Shown: piece after piece, positions 7,480 through 14,806 of the stretch | How the letters are laid out: the number at the start of each line of letters is the position of its first letter | Position numbering within the stretch: the first letter of the stretch is position 1 | Assembly (NCBI RefSeq): GCF_001428665.1 | Contig: NZ_LMIJ01000030.1 | Location: 112,243-162,620 of the forward strand | Direction of reading: 5' to 3' | DNA: 50,378 bases | Source of the DNA: Acidovorax sp. Root219 | GTDB taxonomy: Bacteria > Pseudomonadota > Gammaproteobacteria > Burkholderiales > Burkholderiaceae_C | The notes under the pieces: model-generated | What the model saw: only the letters and a program-made list of their open reading frames with translations | Told to the model about the DNA's origin: nothing | The model's database searches: none | Program-made: the position numbers and the translations under genes

Positions 7480-8901
7480 ATGCATATACACATACTGGGC
7501 ATCTGCGGCACCTTCATGGGCGGCCTTGCGGCCCTGGCCCGCGAGGCGGGGCACCGGGTCACAGGCTGCGACGCGGGTGTCTACCCGCCCATGAGCGACC
7601 AGTTGCGCGCCCTGGGGATCGAGCTGATCGAAGGCTTCGGACCTGAGCAACTGGCCCTGAAGCCCGACATGTTCGTGGTCGGCAACGTGGTCAGCCGGGT
7701 CCGGCTGGCCGATGGGAGCCCCAAGTTCCCGTTGATGGAAGCCATCCTGGACGCCGGCCTTTCCTACACCAGCGGCCCCCAGTGGCTGGCCGAGCATGTG
7801 CTGCAGGGCCGCCATGTGCTGGCCGTGGCCGGCACGCACGGCAAGACCACCACCACCTCGATGCTGGCCTGGATCCTGGAAAGCGCGGGCCAGCAGCCCG
7901 GCTTCCTGATCGGCGGCGTGCCGCTGAACTTCGGCGTGTCCGCGCGCCTGGGCGCGGCCGCGCGGCCCCATGCCGGCGATGGCCCGCTGGGTGTCAGCCC
8001 GCTGTTCGTGATCGAGGCCGACGAATACGACACCGCCTTCTTCGACAAGCGCAGCAAGTTCGTGCACTACCGCCCACGCACGGCCGTGCTGAACAACCTG
8101 GAGTTCGACCACGCCGACATCTTCGACGACCTGGCCGCCATCGAGCGCCAGTTCCACCACCTGGTGCGCACCGTGCCGCCCTCGGGCCGTGTGGTGGTCA
8201 ACGGGCTGGAAGAAAGCTTAGCGCGCGTGTTGCACGCCGGCTGCTGGAGCAGCGTGAGCAGCTTCGGCACGGCAGTGGGCGACTTTGCCGCCATGGGCGA
8301 GCCCCAGGCGTTCGACGTGGTGCAGCAAGGCCGTACCGTGGCACGGGTGGAGTGGGCGCTGACCGGCGTGCACAACCAGCTCAATGCCCTGGCCGCCATC
8401 GCCGCAGCCCACCATGTGGGCGTGGCGCCCGAACAGGCGGCGCGCGCACTGGGCCAGTTCCAGAACGTCAAGCGCCGCATGGAATTGCGCGGCACGGTGA
8501 ACGGCATCGCGGTGTACGACGATTTCGCCCACCACCCGACCGCGCTGCGCACCACGCTCGATGGCCTGCGCCGCAGCCTGGGCCCCACGGCACGCATCCT
8601 GGCGGTGTTCGAGCCGCGCAGCAACACCATGAAGCTCGGCGCCATGAAGAGCCAGCTGCCCTGGGCGCTGGAGTCCGCCGACCTGGCCTTCTGCCACACG
8701 GCGGGGCTGGACTGGGACGCCGCCGACGCGCTATCCCCCCTGGGCGTGGGCCCCGGTCAGCGCGCGCAGACCGCGCCCGACATCGACACGCTGATGGCCC
8801 AGGTCAGCGCCGCAGCGCGGCCCGGGGACCACATCGTGTGCATGAGCAATGGCGGTTTTGGCGGCGTGCATGCGCGCCTGCTGCAGGCGCTAGCGCGGTA
8901 G
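7480..8901 (+). CDS. mpl: UDP-N-acetylmuramate:L-alanyl-gamma-D-glutamyl-meso-diaminopimelate ligase
   Basis: 473 aa Mur-ligase family protein. It starts MHIHILGICGTFMGGLA (N-terminal nucleotide-binding fold), has the P-loop GTHGKTTTT at about 118-126, and the central motifs EADEYDTAFFDKRSKF and YRPRTAVLNNLEFDHADIF characteristic of Mpl; the C-terminal domain contains YDDFAHHPTALR. Mpl reattaches the recovered murein tripeptide to UDP-MurNAc and so recycles peptidoglycan in the cytoplasm. It is transcribed alone, divergent from a gene of unknown function, and followed by a palindromic repeat region. Confidence 0.96.
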   Translation: MHIHILGICGTFMGGLAALAREAGHRVTGCDAGVYPPMSDQLRALGIELIEGFGPEQLALKPDMFVVGNVVSRVRLADGSPKFPLMEAILDAGLSYTSGPQWLAEHVLQGRHVLAVAGTHGKTTTTSMLAWILESAGQQPGFLIGGVPLNFGVSARLGAAARPHAGDGPLGVSPLFVIEADEYDTAFFDKRSKFVHYRPRTAVLNNLEFDHADIFDDLAAIERQFHHLVRTVPPSGRVVVNGLEESLARVLHAGCWSSVSSFGTAVGDFAAMGEPQAFDVVQQGRTVARVEWALTGVHNQLNALAAIAAAHHVGVAPEQAARALGQFQNVKRRMELRGTVNGIAVYDDFAHHPTALRTTLDGLRRSLGPTARILAVFEPRSNTMKLGAMKSQLPWALESADLAFCHTAGLDWDAADALSPLGVGPGQRAQTAPDIDTLMAQVSAAARPGDHIVCMSNGGFGGVHARLLQALAR

Positions 8902-8959
8902 TTCCACCGCCTTGATCTCAGTTCTCTGAAGTGCTGTCAGCCTGAAATACTGGCACAGC

Positions 8960-9070
8960 CCAAGCCAGTGCCCCCGCGCAAGGGCCGCCCCGCCGCGCTG
9001 GGGGCGTCCCCCTCCCAGATTGCGAAGCAATATGAGAGAGGGGTGAAGGCGCGAAGCGACTCAGGGGGTG
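8960..9070 (-). repeat. GC-rich palindromic intergenic repeat, copy A
   Basis: Between mpl and the next gene. Bases 9041-9068, read on the minus strand, give a 28-nt block beginning CCCCCTGAGTCGCTTCGCG that recurs exactly at 33091-33118. Next to it ATTGC-GAA-GCAAT (9019-9031) forms a small hairpin enclosed by C-rich and G-rich arms. Position after a gene end and hairpin potential fit a REP-like dispersed element or transcript-end structure of the Comamonadaceae. It lies against the stop of the adjacent leftward gene. Confidence 0.7.
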
Positions 9071-9071
9071 C

Positions 9072-9383
9072 TTAGAACGTCACGGCCATGGCGGGCACGT
9101 CCACCCGCACCACGGGCCTGGCGAGGGCCGCACTGGCGGCACGCGCGAAGTCGCGCGACCACTGCACATCGCCCATCAGCGGGCTGCCGGCCGCCTGCGC
9201 CACGGTGAGCACCTTGTCGGCCAGCAGCACCTTGCCGCTGGCGCGCAGGGGTTCGCAATCGAGGCTGGTGAACTGATCGTCCAGCCAGCGACGCCCTTCC
9301 TCATGGGTCATGGGTTCCGCGTTGGCGAGGTCGAAGCGGAATTCCTGGTTGCCCGCCAGGCGGACGGAGACTTCGCTGTGCAT
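9072..9383 (-). CDS. Small conserved protein of unknown function
   Basis: 103 aa, starting MHSEVSVRLAGNQEFRFDLAN. The sequence alternates hydrophobic and charged residues as in a small alpha/beta soluble protein; no signal peptide, membrane segment, cysteine pair or known catalytic motif. The open frame is clean and its codon use matches the neighbours, so I regard it as real. It lies 99 nt after the end of aroG in the same direction, and its stop abuts repeat copy A. No function can be assigned. Confidence 0.6.
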   Translation of the reverse strand: MHSEVSVRLAGNQEFRFDLANAEPMTHEEGRRWLDDQFTSLDCEPLRASGKVLLADKVLTVAQAAGSPLMGDVQWSRDFARAASAALARPVVRVDVPAMAVTF

Positions 9384-9482
9384 GGGGATGTCTTTCTGTA
9401 AGCAGGGGTGGGAGGCCCCGCCGCTGCACTTGGTCAGCGGACAGGGCCCTCAATGGCCAGAAGCTTACACGCAGGTAGTTGC

Positions 9483-10604
9483 TCAGGCAGCGCGGCGGGC
9501 TTGCACTGCGGCCGAAAGGTCGGCCAAAGACTGCAGCGAATCGTCCCAGCCCAGGCAGGCGTCGGTGATGCTCAGGCCGTAGGTCAGCGCAGCAGCGTCG
9601 TCCTTGCCGGGCGTGAACTTCTGGGCGCCGGCCGTGAGATGGCTTTCGATCATCAGACCGAAGACGCTGCGCGAGCCGCCGGCGATCTGGCCGGCCACGT
9701 CGCGTGCCACGTCCATCTGCTTTTGGTGCTGCTTGCTGCTGTTGGCATGGCTGCAGTCCACCATCAGGGTGGCGGGCAGCTTGGCGGCTTCCAGGTCCTT
9801 GCAGGCGGCGGCCACGCTCTCGGCGTCGTAGTTGGGGGCCTTGCCGCCGCGCAGGATGACGTGGCAGTCCTTGTTGCCGTTGGTGTTGACGATGGCGACC
9901 TGGCCATTCTTGTGCACCGACAGGAAGTGGTGGCCGCGGCTGGCGGACTGGATGGCATCGGTGGCGATGCGGATGTTGCCGTCCGTGCCGTTCTTGAAGC
10001 CGATGGGCGCCGACAGGCCCGAGGCCAGCTCGCGGTGCACCTGGCTTTCGGTGGTGCGTGCGCCAATGGCGCCCCAGGAGATCAGGTCGCCGATGTACTG
10101 GGGCGAGATCACGTCCAGGAACTCGCTGCCTGCGGGCACGCCCAGGCGGTTGATGTCGATCAGCAACTGGCGTGCGATGCGCAGGCCTTCGTCGATGCGG
10201 TAGGTCTCATCGAGGTAGGGGTCGTTGATCAGCCCCTTCCAGCCCACCGTGGTGCGGGGCTTTTCGAAGTACACGCGCATCACGATCTCCAGCGTGTCCT
10301 TGTACTGCTCGCGGACCGCCTTGAGGCGGCGCGCGTATTCGATCGCGGCGGCCGGGTCGTGGATGGAGCAGGGGCCGATGATCACCAGCAGGCGGTCGTC
10401 CTCGCCGGCCATGATGTTCTGGATGTTCTTGCGGGTCTGGGTGATCAGCGTTTCCACCGGCGTACCGCTGATGGGGAAAAAGCGGATCAGATGCTCTGGA
10501 GGAGGCAACACGGTGATGTCCTTGATACGTTCGTCGTCGGTCTGGCTGGTTTTCTCGACGCTGCGGTACCAGGAATCGCTGGTGGGGTTGGTGTGGGCCG
10601 TCAT
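9483..10604 (-). CDS. aroG: 3-deoxy-7-phosphoheptulonate (DAHP) synthase, class I
   Basis: 373 aa from the ATG at 10604, which has GAGGAAG at a good distance. Motifs of the AroFGH family: LLVIIGPCSIHDP, RVYFEKPRTTVGWKG, GFKNGTDGN, and DCSHANSSKQ. The enzyme condenses phosphoenolpyruvate with erythrose-4-phosphate, the first step of the shikimate pathway to Phe, Tyr and Trp, and its paralogues are feedback-inhibited by one of these amino acids; which one cannot be told here. Upstream lies a leader peptide gene and a terminator hairpin that together look like an attenuator. The frame also continues upstream through the hairpin, but that extension is not family-like. Confidence 0.96.
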   Translation of the reverse strand: MTAHTNPTSDSWYRSVEKTSQTDDERIKDITVLPPPEHLIRFFPISGTPVETLITQTRKNIQNIMAGEDDRLLVIIGPCSIHDPAAAIEYARRLKAVREQYKDTLEIVMRVYFEKPRTTVGWKGLINDPYLDETYRIDEGLRIARQLLIDINRLGVPAGSEFLDVISPQYIGDLISWGAIGARTTESQVHRELASGLSAPIGFKNGTDGNIRIATDAIQSASRGHHFLSVHKNGQVAIVNTNGNKDCHVILRGGKAPNYDAESVAAACKDLEAAKLPATLMVDCSHANSSKQHQKQMDVARDVAGQIAGGSRSVFGLMIESHLTAGAQKFTPGKDDAAALTYGLSITDACLGWDDSLQSLADLSAAVQARRAA

Positions 10605-10648
10605 GTTGTCTTCCTCGTGGGCTGGATGGATGGAAATGGGGAGGGCAG

Positions 10649-10686
10649 AAAAACAAAAACCGCCGGGCTTTGCAGCGTCGGCGGTT
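10649..10686 (-). terminator. Attenuator terminator hairpin upstream of aroG
   Basis: On the minus strand an 8-bp stem (AACCGCCG at 10686-10679 with CGGCGGTT at 10665-10658) with a 13-nt loop is followed by UUUUUGUUUUU. It sits between the leader peptide stop (10724) and the aroG start (10604), where a constitutive terminator would silence the gene, so it must be conditional. Bases 10733-10728 at the end of the leader ORF (CGGCGG) can pair with the ascending arm CCGCCG (10684-10679), forming a mutually exclusive antiterminator. Confidence 0.8.
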
Positions 10687-10723
10687 GGTATGGGGAGGTT
10701 GTGTGTGCTTGCGCGTTCGCCTC

Positions 10724-10780
10724 TCATCCGCCGGGGACTGAGATAAAAAACCAAAAATAAAACGCGCTGCGAACTTGCAT
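10724..10780 (-). CDS. aroG leader peptide with Phe/Tyr/Trp control codons
   Basis: 18 codons: MQVRSAFYFWFFISVPGG. Six consecutive codons (TTT TAT TTT TGG TTT TTT) specify Phe, Tyr, Phe, Trp, Phe, Phe, the end products of the pathway opened by DAHP synthase. The ORF ends 37 nt before the terminator hairpin and its last codons contain the CGGCGG segment able to disarm that hairpin. A ribosome stalled on the aromatic run would leave this segment free; one reaching the stop would cover it and allow termination. No Shine-Dalgarno precedes the ATG; a -10-like TACATT ends seven nt upstream, so the message may begin at the ATG. Confidence 0.75.
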   Translation of the reverse strand: MQVRSAFYFWFFISVPGG

Positions 10781-10787
10781 GGGATTC

Positions 10788-10793
10788 AATGTA
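10788..10793 (-). promoter_or_regulatory. Extended -10 (TGC-TACATT) for the aroG leader
   Basis: TACATT is preceded by TG plus one base, the extended -10 arrangement, and ends seven bases before the leader-peptide ATG. TTGCTG 19 nt further up is a possible but poor -35. Predicted transcript start is within about one or two bases of the ATG. Confidence 0.45.
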
Positions 10794-10904
10794 GCACAGT
10801 CTTGCCGCATTGCAGCAACCCCTGTGCGTTGCGAAGCTGCAACGCCACGGCGGCCTGCAGGGCGATGCGGGACGACGCGAGGGGCTGAAATATCCAGCCG
10901 GAGA

Positions 10905-11441
10905 TCAACTTCTCCAGCGCCGCAGCCAGGCGGCCGCACGCTGCAATGCCGAGCGCGGTGGCGGCTCGTCGCCGGGCAGCTCGCTCACCGGCTCGCTCTG
11001 GTGCTCATACATGTCCACCAGCAGCAAGGCCTCGCCCAGCGTGCGCCAGGCGAGCAGCTCGAATTGGTCGAAGCAGGCACTTTCGCGGGTATTGCGCTGC
11101 TCCAGCGCCTGCTGCCATGCGGTGACGGCATTGCGCAGCTCGCGCAGGGCGCGCTGGTAGGCGCCGAACTCGTAGAGCGCATGCCAGGCCGAGCCCAGGC
11201 CCGTGAGGAACAGCTGGTGCTCGCGCGCACAGTGCGACAGGCTCACCACCCGGCGCGTGATGGCCGCCGTATCGGTGCTGGTGCGGCGCGTGCGCACCGC
11301 CTCGTCGATGTGGTTGGACAGGCCACTCAGGCTGTCGCGCAACTGGCGCGAATCCTCGTCGGCCACGCTCTCGCGCAGAAACCGGCTGATGTCGCCAAAC
11401 GACTGGAGTGTGTGCTGCAGACTGGGGCGCGTGGCAGGCAT
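10905..11441 (-). CDS. Helical protein of unknown function
   Basis: 178 aa, starting MPATRPSLQHTLQSFGDISRF. Almost wholly predicted helical with many Arg, Glu, Leu and Gln, no membrane segment or signal peptide and no recognisable catalytic motif; the C-terminus ends in a Trp/Arg-rich stretch (AAAWLRRWRS). It stands alone between the aroG leader and tldD, 146 nt from the latter, in the same orientation. CACAAT lies six bases before the ATG, similar to the -10-at-start pattern seen elsewhere in the window. Function unknown. Confidence 0.65.
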   Translation of the reverse strand: MPATRPSLQHTLQSFGDISRFLRESVADEDSRQLRDSLSGLSNHIDEAVRTRRTSTDTAAITRRVVSLSHCAREHQLFLTGLGSAWHALYEFGAYQRALRELRNAVTAWQQALEQRNTRESACFDQFELLAWRTLGEALLLVDMYEHQSEPVSELPGDEPPPRSALQRAAAWLRRWRS

Positions 11442-11587
11442 GGAGAGATTGTGCGCCGCGCAGGCCCTGCGCGGCTAAGTGCAAGCCCCAGGCATGCGAT
11501 TTGGCGGGTGAAGACCGGCCAATTGCGGGCCATGGAGGGCGCGGATGGTGTAGCCGCGCAACAGCGGCCCACGCTCCCGCGCCGCAA

Positions 11588-13072
11588 TCAAGCCGTGCCG
11601 CCGACCGTCAGGCCTTCGATGCGCAGCGTGGGCTGGCCCACGCCCACGGGCACGCTCTGGCCCTCCTTGCCGCAGGTGCCCACGCCGCTATCGAGGCGCA
11701 TGTCGTTGCCGATCATGGTCACCTTCTTGAGCGATTCTGGGCCGCTGCCGATGATGGTCGCGCCCTTGACGGGGTACTGGATCTTGCCGTTCTCGACCCA
11801 GTAGGCTTCGCTGGCCGAGAACACGAACTTGCCCGAGGTGATGTCCACCTGGCCGCCGCCGAAGTTGGAGGCATACAGCCCCTTCTTGATGCTGGCGATG
11901 ACCTCGGCCGGCTCCTTGTCGCCGCCCAGCATGTAGGTGTTGGTCATGCGCGGCATGGGGATATGGGCATAGCTCTCGCGCCGGCCGTTGCCGGTTGGCG
12001 CAACGCCCATCAAGCGCGCGTTGAGCGAGTCCTGGATGTAGCCCTTAAGGATGCCGTCCTCGATCAGCACGTTGCGCTGGCTGGCATTGCCCTCGTCGTC
12101 CACGTTGAGCGAACCGCGGCGGTCGGCAATGGTGCCGTCGTCCAGCACCGTGACGCCCTTGGCCGCCACGCGCTGGCCGATCCGGCCGCTGAACGCGGAA
12201 GAGCCCTTGCGGTTGAAGTCACCCTCCAGCCCGTGGCCGATGGCCTCGTGCAGCAGGATGCCGGGCCAGCCCGAGCCCAGCACCACGGTCATCTCACCCG
12301 CCGGGGCCGGGCGCGATTCGAGGTTGACCAGGGCCGCGTTCACGGCCTCGTCCACATACTGGCCCATCTGCTCGTCGTCGAAATAGGCCAGGCCGAAGCG
12401 GCCACCGCCGCCGGCCGAGCCCATTTCGCGGCGGCCATTCTGCTCGGCGATCACCGTGACCGACAGGCGCACCAGCGGGCGCACGTCGGCGGCCAGGGTG
12501 CCGTCGGCACGCGCCACCAGCACCACGTCGTATTCGCTGGCCAGGCCGGCCATGACCTGGGCCACGCGCGGGTCCTTGGCTCGGGCGCGCTTTTCCAGGC
12601 GCTCAAGCAGGGCCACCTTGGCCGTGCTGTCAAGCGTGGCGATCGGGTCCACGCCAGGGTAAAGGCTGCGGCTGGTGGCGATCTTCTGCGACGCCACCTT
12701 CACCCGGCCGGCCTGCGATGCCGCACCGATGGTGCGCACGGTGCGCGCGGCGTCGAGCAGCGAGGCCTCGGAAATATCGTCGGAATAGGCAAACGCCGTC
12801 TTCTCGCCGCTCACGGCACGCACGCCCACGCCCTGGTCGATGCTGAAGGAACCGGTCTTGACGATGCCTTCCTCCAGGCTCCAGCCTTCGCTGCGCGTGT
12901 ACTGGAAGTACAGGTCCGCATCGTCCACCTGGTGCGTGCGGATCTCGGCCAGCGCGCGCGCCAGATGGCTTTCATCCAGGCCAAAGGGTGCCAGAAGCAG
13001 TTGCCGGGCAACGTCGATGCGCTGGGTGGTGGACGCACGCTGGGGCGCGGCAGTAGAGGAGCTGAAGGTCAT
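11588..13072 (-). CDS. tldD: Metalloprotease TldD
   Basis: 494 aa, full length. The zinc site HEAIGH (His275, Glu276, His280) stands within a long stretch of TldD type followed by GLEGDFNRKGSSAF, DDGTIADRRGSLNVDDEG and GYIQDSLNARLMG; the C-terminal GTCGKEGQ supplies the conserved cysteine. TldD pairs with TldE (PmbA) to degrade unfolded peptides, as in processing of microcin B17 and CcdA; tldE is not in this window. The ATG at 13072 has no Shine-Dalgarno, and TAAAAT ends six bases upstream. Confidence 0.95.
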   Translation of the reverse strand: MTFSSSTAAPQRASTTQRIDVARQLLLAPFGLDESHLARALAEIRTHQVDDADLYFQYTRSEGWSLEEGIVKTGSFSIDQGVGVRAVSGEKTAFAYSDDISEASLLDAARTVRTIGAASQAGRVKVASQKIATSRSLYPGVDPIATLDSTAKVALLERLEKRARAKDPRVAQVMAGLASEYDVVLVARADGTLAADVRPLVRLSVTVIAEQNGRREMGSAGGGGRFGLAYFDDEQMGQYVDEAVNAALVNLESRPAPAGEMTVVLGSGWPGILLHEAIGHGLEGDFNRKGSSAFSGRIGQRVAAKGVTVLDDGTIADRRGSLNVDDEGNASQRNVLIEDGILKGYIQDSLNARLMGVAPTGNGRRESYAHIPMPRMTNTYMLGGDKEPAEVIASIKKGLYASNFGGGQVDITSGKFVFSASEAYWVENGKIQYPVKGATIIGSGPESLKKVTMIGNDMRLDSGVGTCGKEGQSVPVGVGQPTLRIEGLTVGGTA

Positions 13073-13078
13073 GCAGCC

Positions 13079-13084
13079 ATTTTA
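13079..13084 (-). promoter_or_regulatory. -10-like hexamer TAAAAT, 6 nt before tldD
   Basis: TAAAAT matches TATAAT at 5 of 6 positions and is separated by only GGCTGC from the tldD ATG. It is one of several such placements in the window consistent with leaderless transcription. Confidence 0.42.
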
Positions 13085-13148
13085 GGCGCGTGGGCAGGCC
13101 CCGTGCGGCGCAGGGGCACCGACCATCCCTGCAAGGCAGCGGGTGGGG

Positions 13149-13484
13149 TCAGGCGCTCTGGTCGTCGGCCACGGCATCGGGGGCATGGGCCTTCACCGAT
13201 TCGATCCCCGCTTCGCGCGCTTTTTCGCCCGAGTAGCGCTGGCTCTGGCCGATGACCTGGCCGTTGCCGGCCTTGAGGGTGAAGTAGGGCGAGCCGTCCT
13301 TGGCGCACAGGCGGCCGTAGCGGCCATCGTCGGCCGCATTCTTGCGCACCGATTCGATGCCGTTCAGAGCGCTGGCCCGGGATTCGTACAACTCGCTCGT
13401 GAGGATGACTTGGCCATTGGAAGCCAGCAGGTTGAAGACGAACTTGTCGTTCCTGGACTTCTTGAGCTCGAACTTGGACGCCAT
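13149..13484 (-). CDS. yegP: YegP-family protein with two DUF1508 repeats
   Basis: 111 aa. Two tandem copies of the DUF1508 motif are visible: residues about 3-50 (FELKKSRNDKFVFNLLASNGQ, then SRASALNGIESVRKNA) and about 55-100 (DGSPYFTLKAGNGQVIGQS, then EAGIESVKAH). The fold is a small beta-rich dimer; the role is unknown, although YegP-like proteins are often stress-induced. The start at 13484 is set by a strong GGAGGTG eight bases upstream; a longer frame exists but is not needed. It stands alone between rodA and tldD. Confidence 0.9.
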   Translation of the reverse strand: MASKFELKKSRNDKFVFNLLASNGQVILTSELYESRASALNGIESVRKNAADDGRYGRLCAKDGSPYFTLKAGNGQVIGQSQRYSGEKAREAGIESVKAHAPDAVADDQSA

Positions 13485-13580
13485 GGGAGCACCTCCGTGG
13501 GGTTGTCGAAACAGTAGAGCCCCTTGTAACCCCAAGCGCCCGCCGTGGCAATGGCGCAAGCCCCCGCTCCCGTCCCCGCG

Positions 13581-14759
13581 CTATGCCTGCATGGCGGGCG
13601 GTGCGTCCTTGGGGTCCGCGCGCTGCGAGCGCGCCACCGACATCAGAATGCCCAGTGCCAGCCCCAGCGTGACCATGGCCGTGCCGCCATAGCTGATGAA
13701 GGGCAGCGGCACGCCCACCACCGGCAGGATGCCGCTGACCATGCCCATGTTCACGAAGGCGTAGGTGAAGAAGATCATGGACACGGCCCCCGCCATCAGG
13801 CGCCCGAACAGGCTGGTGGCGCCCATGGCAATGGCCAGCCCGCGCCAGACCAGCAGCAGGAAGCAGGTGATGATGAAGAGGTTGCCCGCCAGGCCGAATT
13901 CCTCGGAGAAGGCGGCAAAGATGAAGTCGGTGGTGCGCTCGGGAATGAACTCCAGGTGGGTCTGCGTGCCGGCCATGAAGCCCTTGCCGAATACGCCGCC
14001 CGAGCCGATGGCGATCATGCCCTGGATGATGTGAAAGCCCTTGCCCAGCGGGTCGCGCGTGGGGTCCAGCAGGGTGCAGATGCGCTGCTGCTGGTAGTCG
14101 TGCAGCACCACCCAGCGCACCCCGTCGGCACACAGCTGGTCGCCCAGCAGCACCAGGACGGCGATGCCGGCACCGCCGATCAGCACCGGCGGCAGCACCA
14201 GCTTCCAGGGCAGGCCGGCAAAGAAGATCACCGACAGCCCCGCCGCCAGCACCAGCAGCGAGGTGCCCAGGTCGGGCTGCTTCATGATCAGCCCCACGGG
14301 AATGGCCAGCAGCAGCCCCGCTGCCGCGAAGTCCAGTGGCCGCAAGGTGCCTTCGCGTTTCTGGAACCACCAGGCCAGCATCAGCGGCATGGCGATCTTG
14401 AGGATTTCGCTGGGCTGGATGACGATGCCCAGGTTCACCCAGCGCTGCGCGCCCTTCTTGGTGATACCGAACAGCGCCACCGCGATCAGCAGCGCCACCC
14501 CCGCCGCATAGAGCGGAACGGCAAACACCATGATCTTCTGGGGCGGCACCTGGGCCACCATGAACAGGATGGCGCTGGCGATGAGCATGTTGCGCCCATG
14601 GTCCATGAACCGGGTTCCATGGTCGTAGCCCGAGGAATACATGGCCAGCAGGCCCGCACCCGCGAGCAGCATGATGATCAGCACCAACGGCAGATCGAAC
14701 CCGCGGAACAGGGGCGTGAAGCGCTGGGCAAGGGAGGGCTTTTCAAAAACGGCGGCCAT
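13581..14759 (-). CDS. rodA: Rod shape-determining peptidoglycan polymerase RodA
   Basis: 392 aa SEDS-family membrane protein with about ten hydrophobic segments. Diagnostic stretches are GAQRWVNLGIVIQPSEILK, KQPDLGTSLLVL (with the catalytic Asp of SEDS glycosyltransferases), EFIPERTTDFIFAAFSEEFG and the C-terminal LPFISYGGTAM. With a class B penicillin-binding protein it polymerises lipid II for side-wall elongation. The usual partner mrdA and the mreBCD genes are not in the window; upstream is the pseudokinase-HDOD gene. The ATG at 14759 has GATAAT six bases upstream and no Shine-Dalgarno. Confidence 0.95.
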   Translation of the reverse strand: MAAVFEKPSLAQRFTPLFRGFDLPLVLIIMLLAGAGLLAMYSSGYDHGTRFMDHGRNMLIASAILFMVAQVPPQKIMVFAVPLYAAGVALLIAVALFGITKKGAQRWVNLGIVIQPSEILKIAMPLMLAWWFQKREGTLRPLDFAAAGLLLAIPVGLIMKQPDLGTSLLVLAAGLSVIFFAGLPWKLVLPPVLIGGAGIAVLVLLGDQLCADGVRWVVLHDYQQQRICTLLDPTRDPLGKGFHIIQGMIAIGSGGVFGKGFMAGTQTHLEFIPERTTDFIFAAFSEEFGLAGNLFIITCFLLLVWRGLAIAMGATSLFGRLMAGAVSMIFFTYAFVNMGMVSGILPVVGVPLPFISYGGTAMVTLGLALGILMSVARSQRADPKDAPPAMQA

Positions 14760-14765
14760 CCCCCG

Positions 14766-14771
14766 ATTATC
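14766..14771 (-). promoter_or_regulatory. -10-like hexamer GATAAT, 6 nt before rodA
   Basis: GATAAT matches TATAAT at 5 of 6 positions and is separated from the rodA ATG by CGGGGG. It lies in the 47-nt gap after the pseudokinase gene, so rodA may have its own leaderless transcript in addition to read-through. Confidence 0.4.
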
Positions 14772-14806
14772 GGGTGCAGGCCAGCCGCCGGGCGGGCAAC
14801 CCCGCC

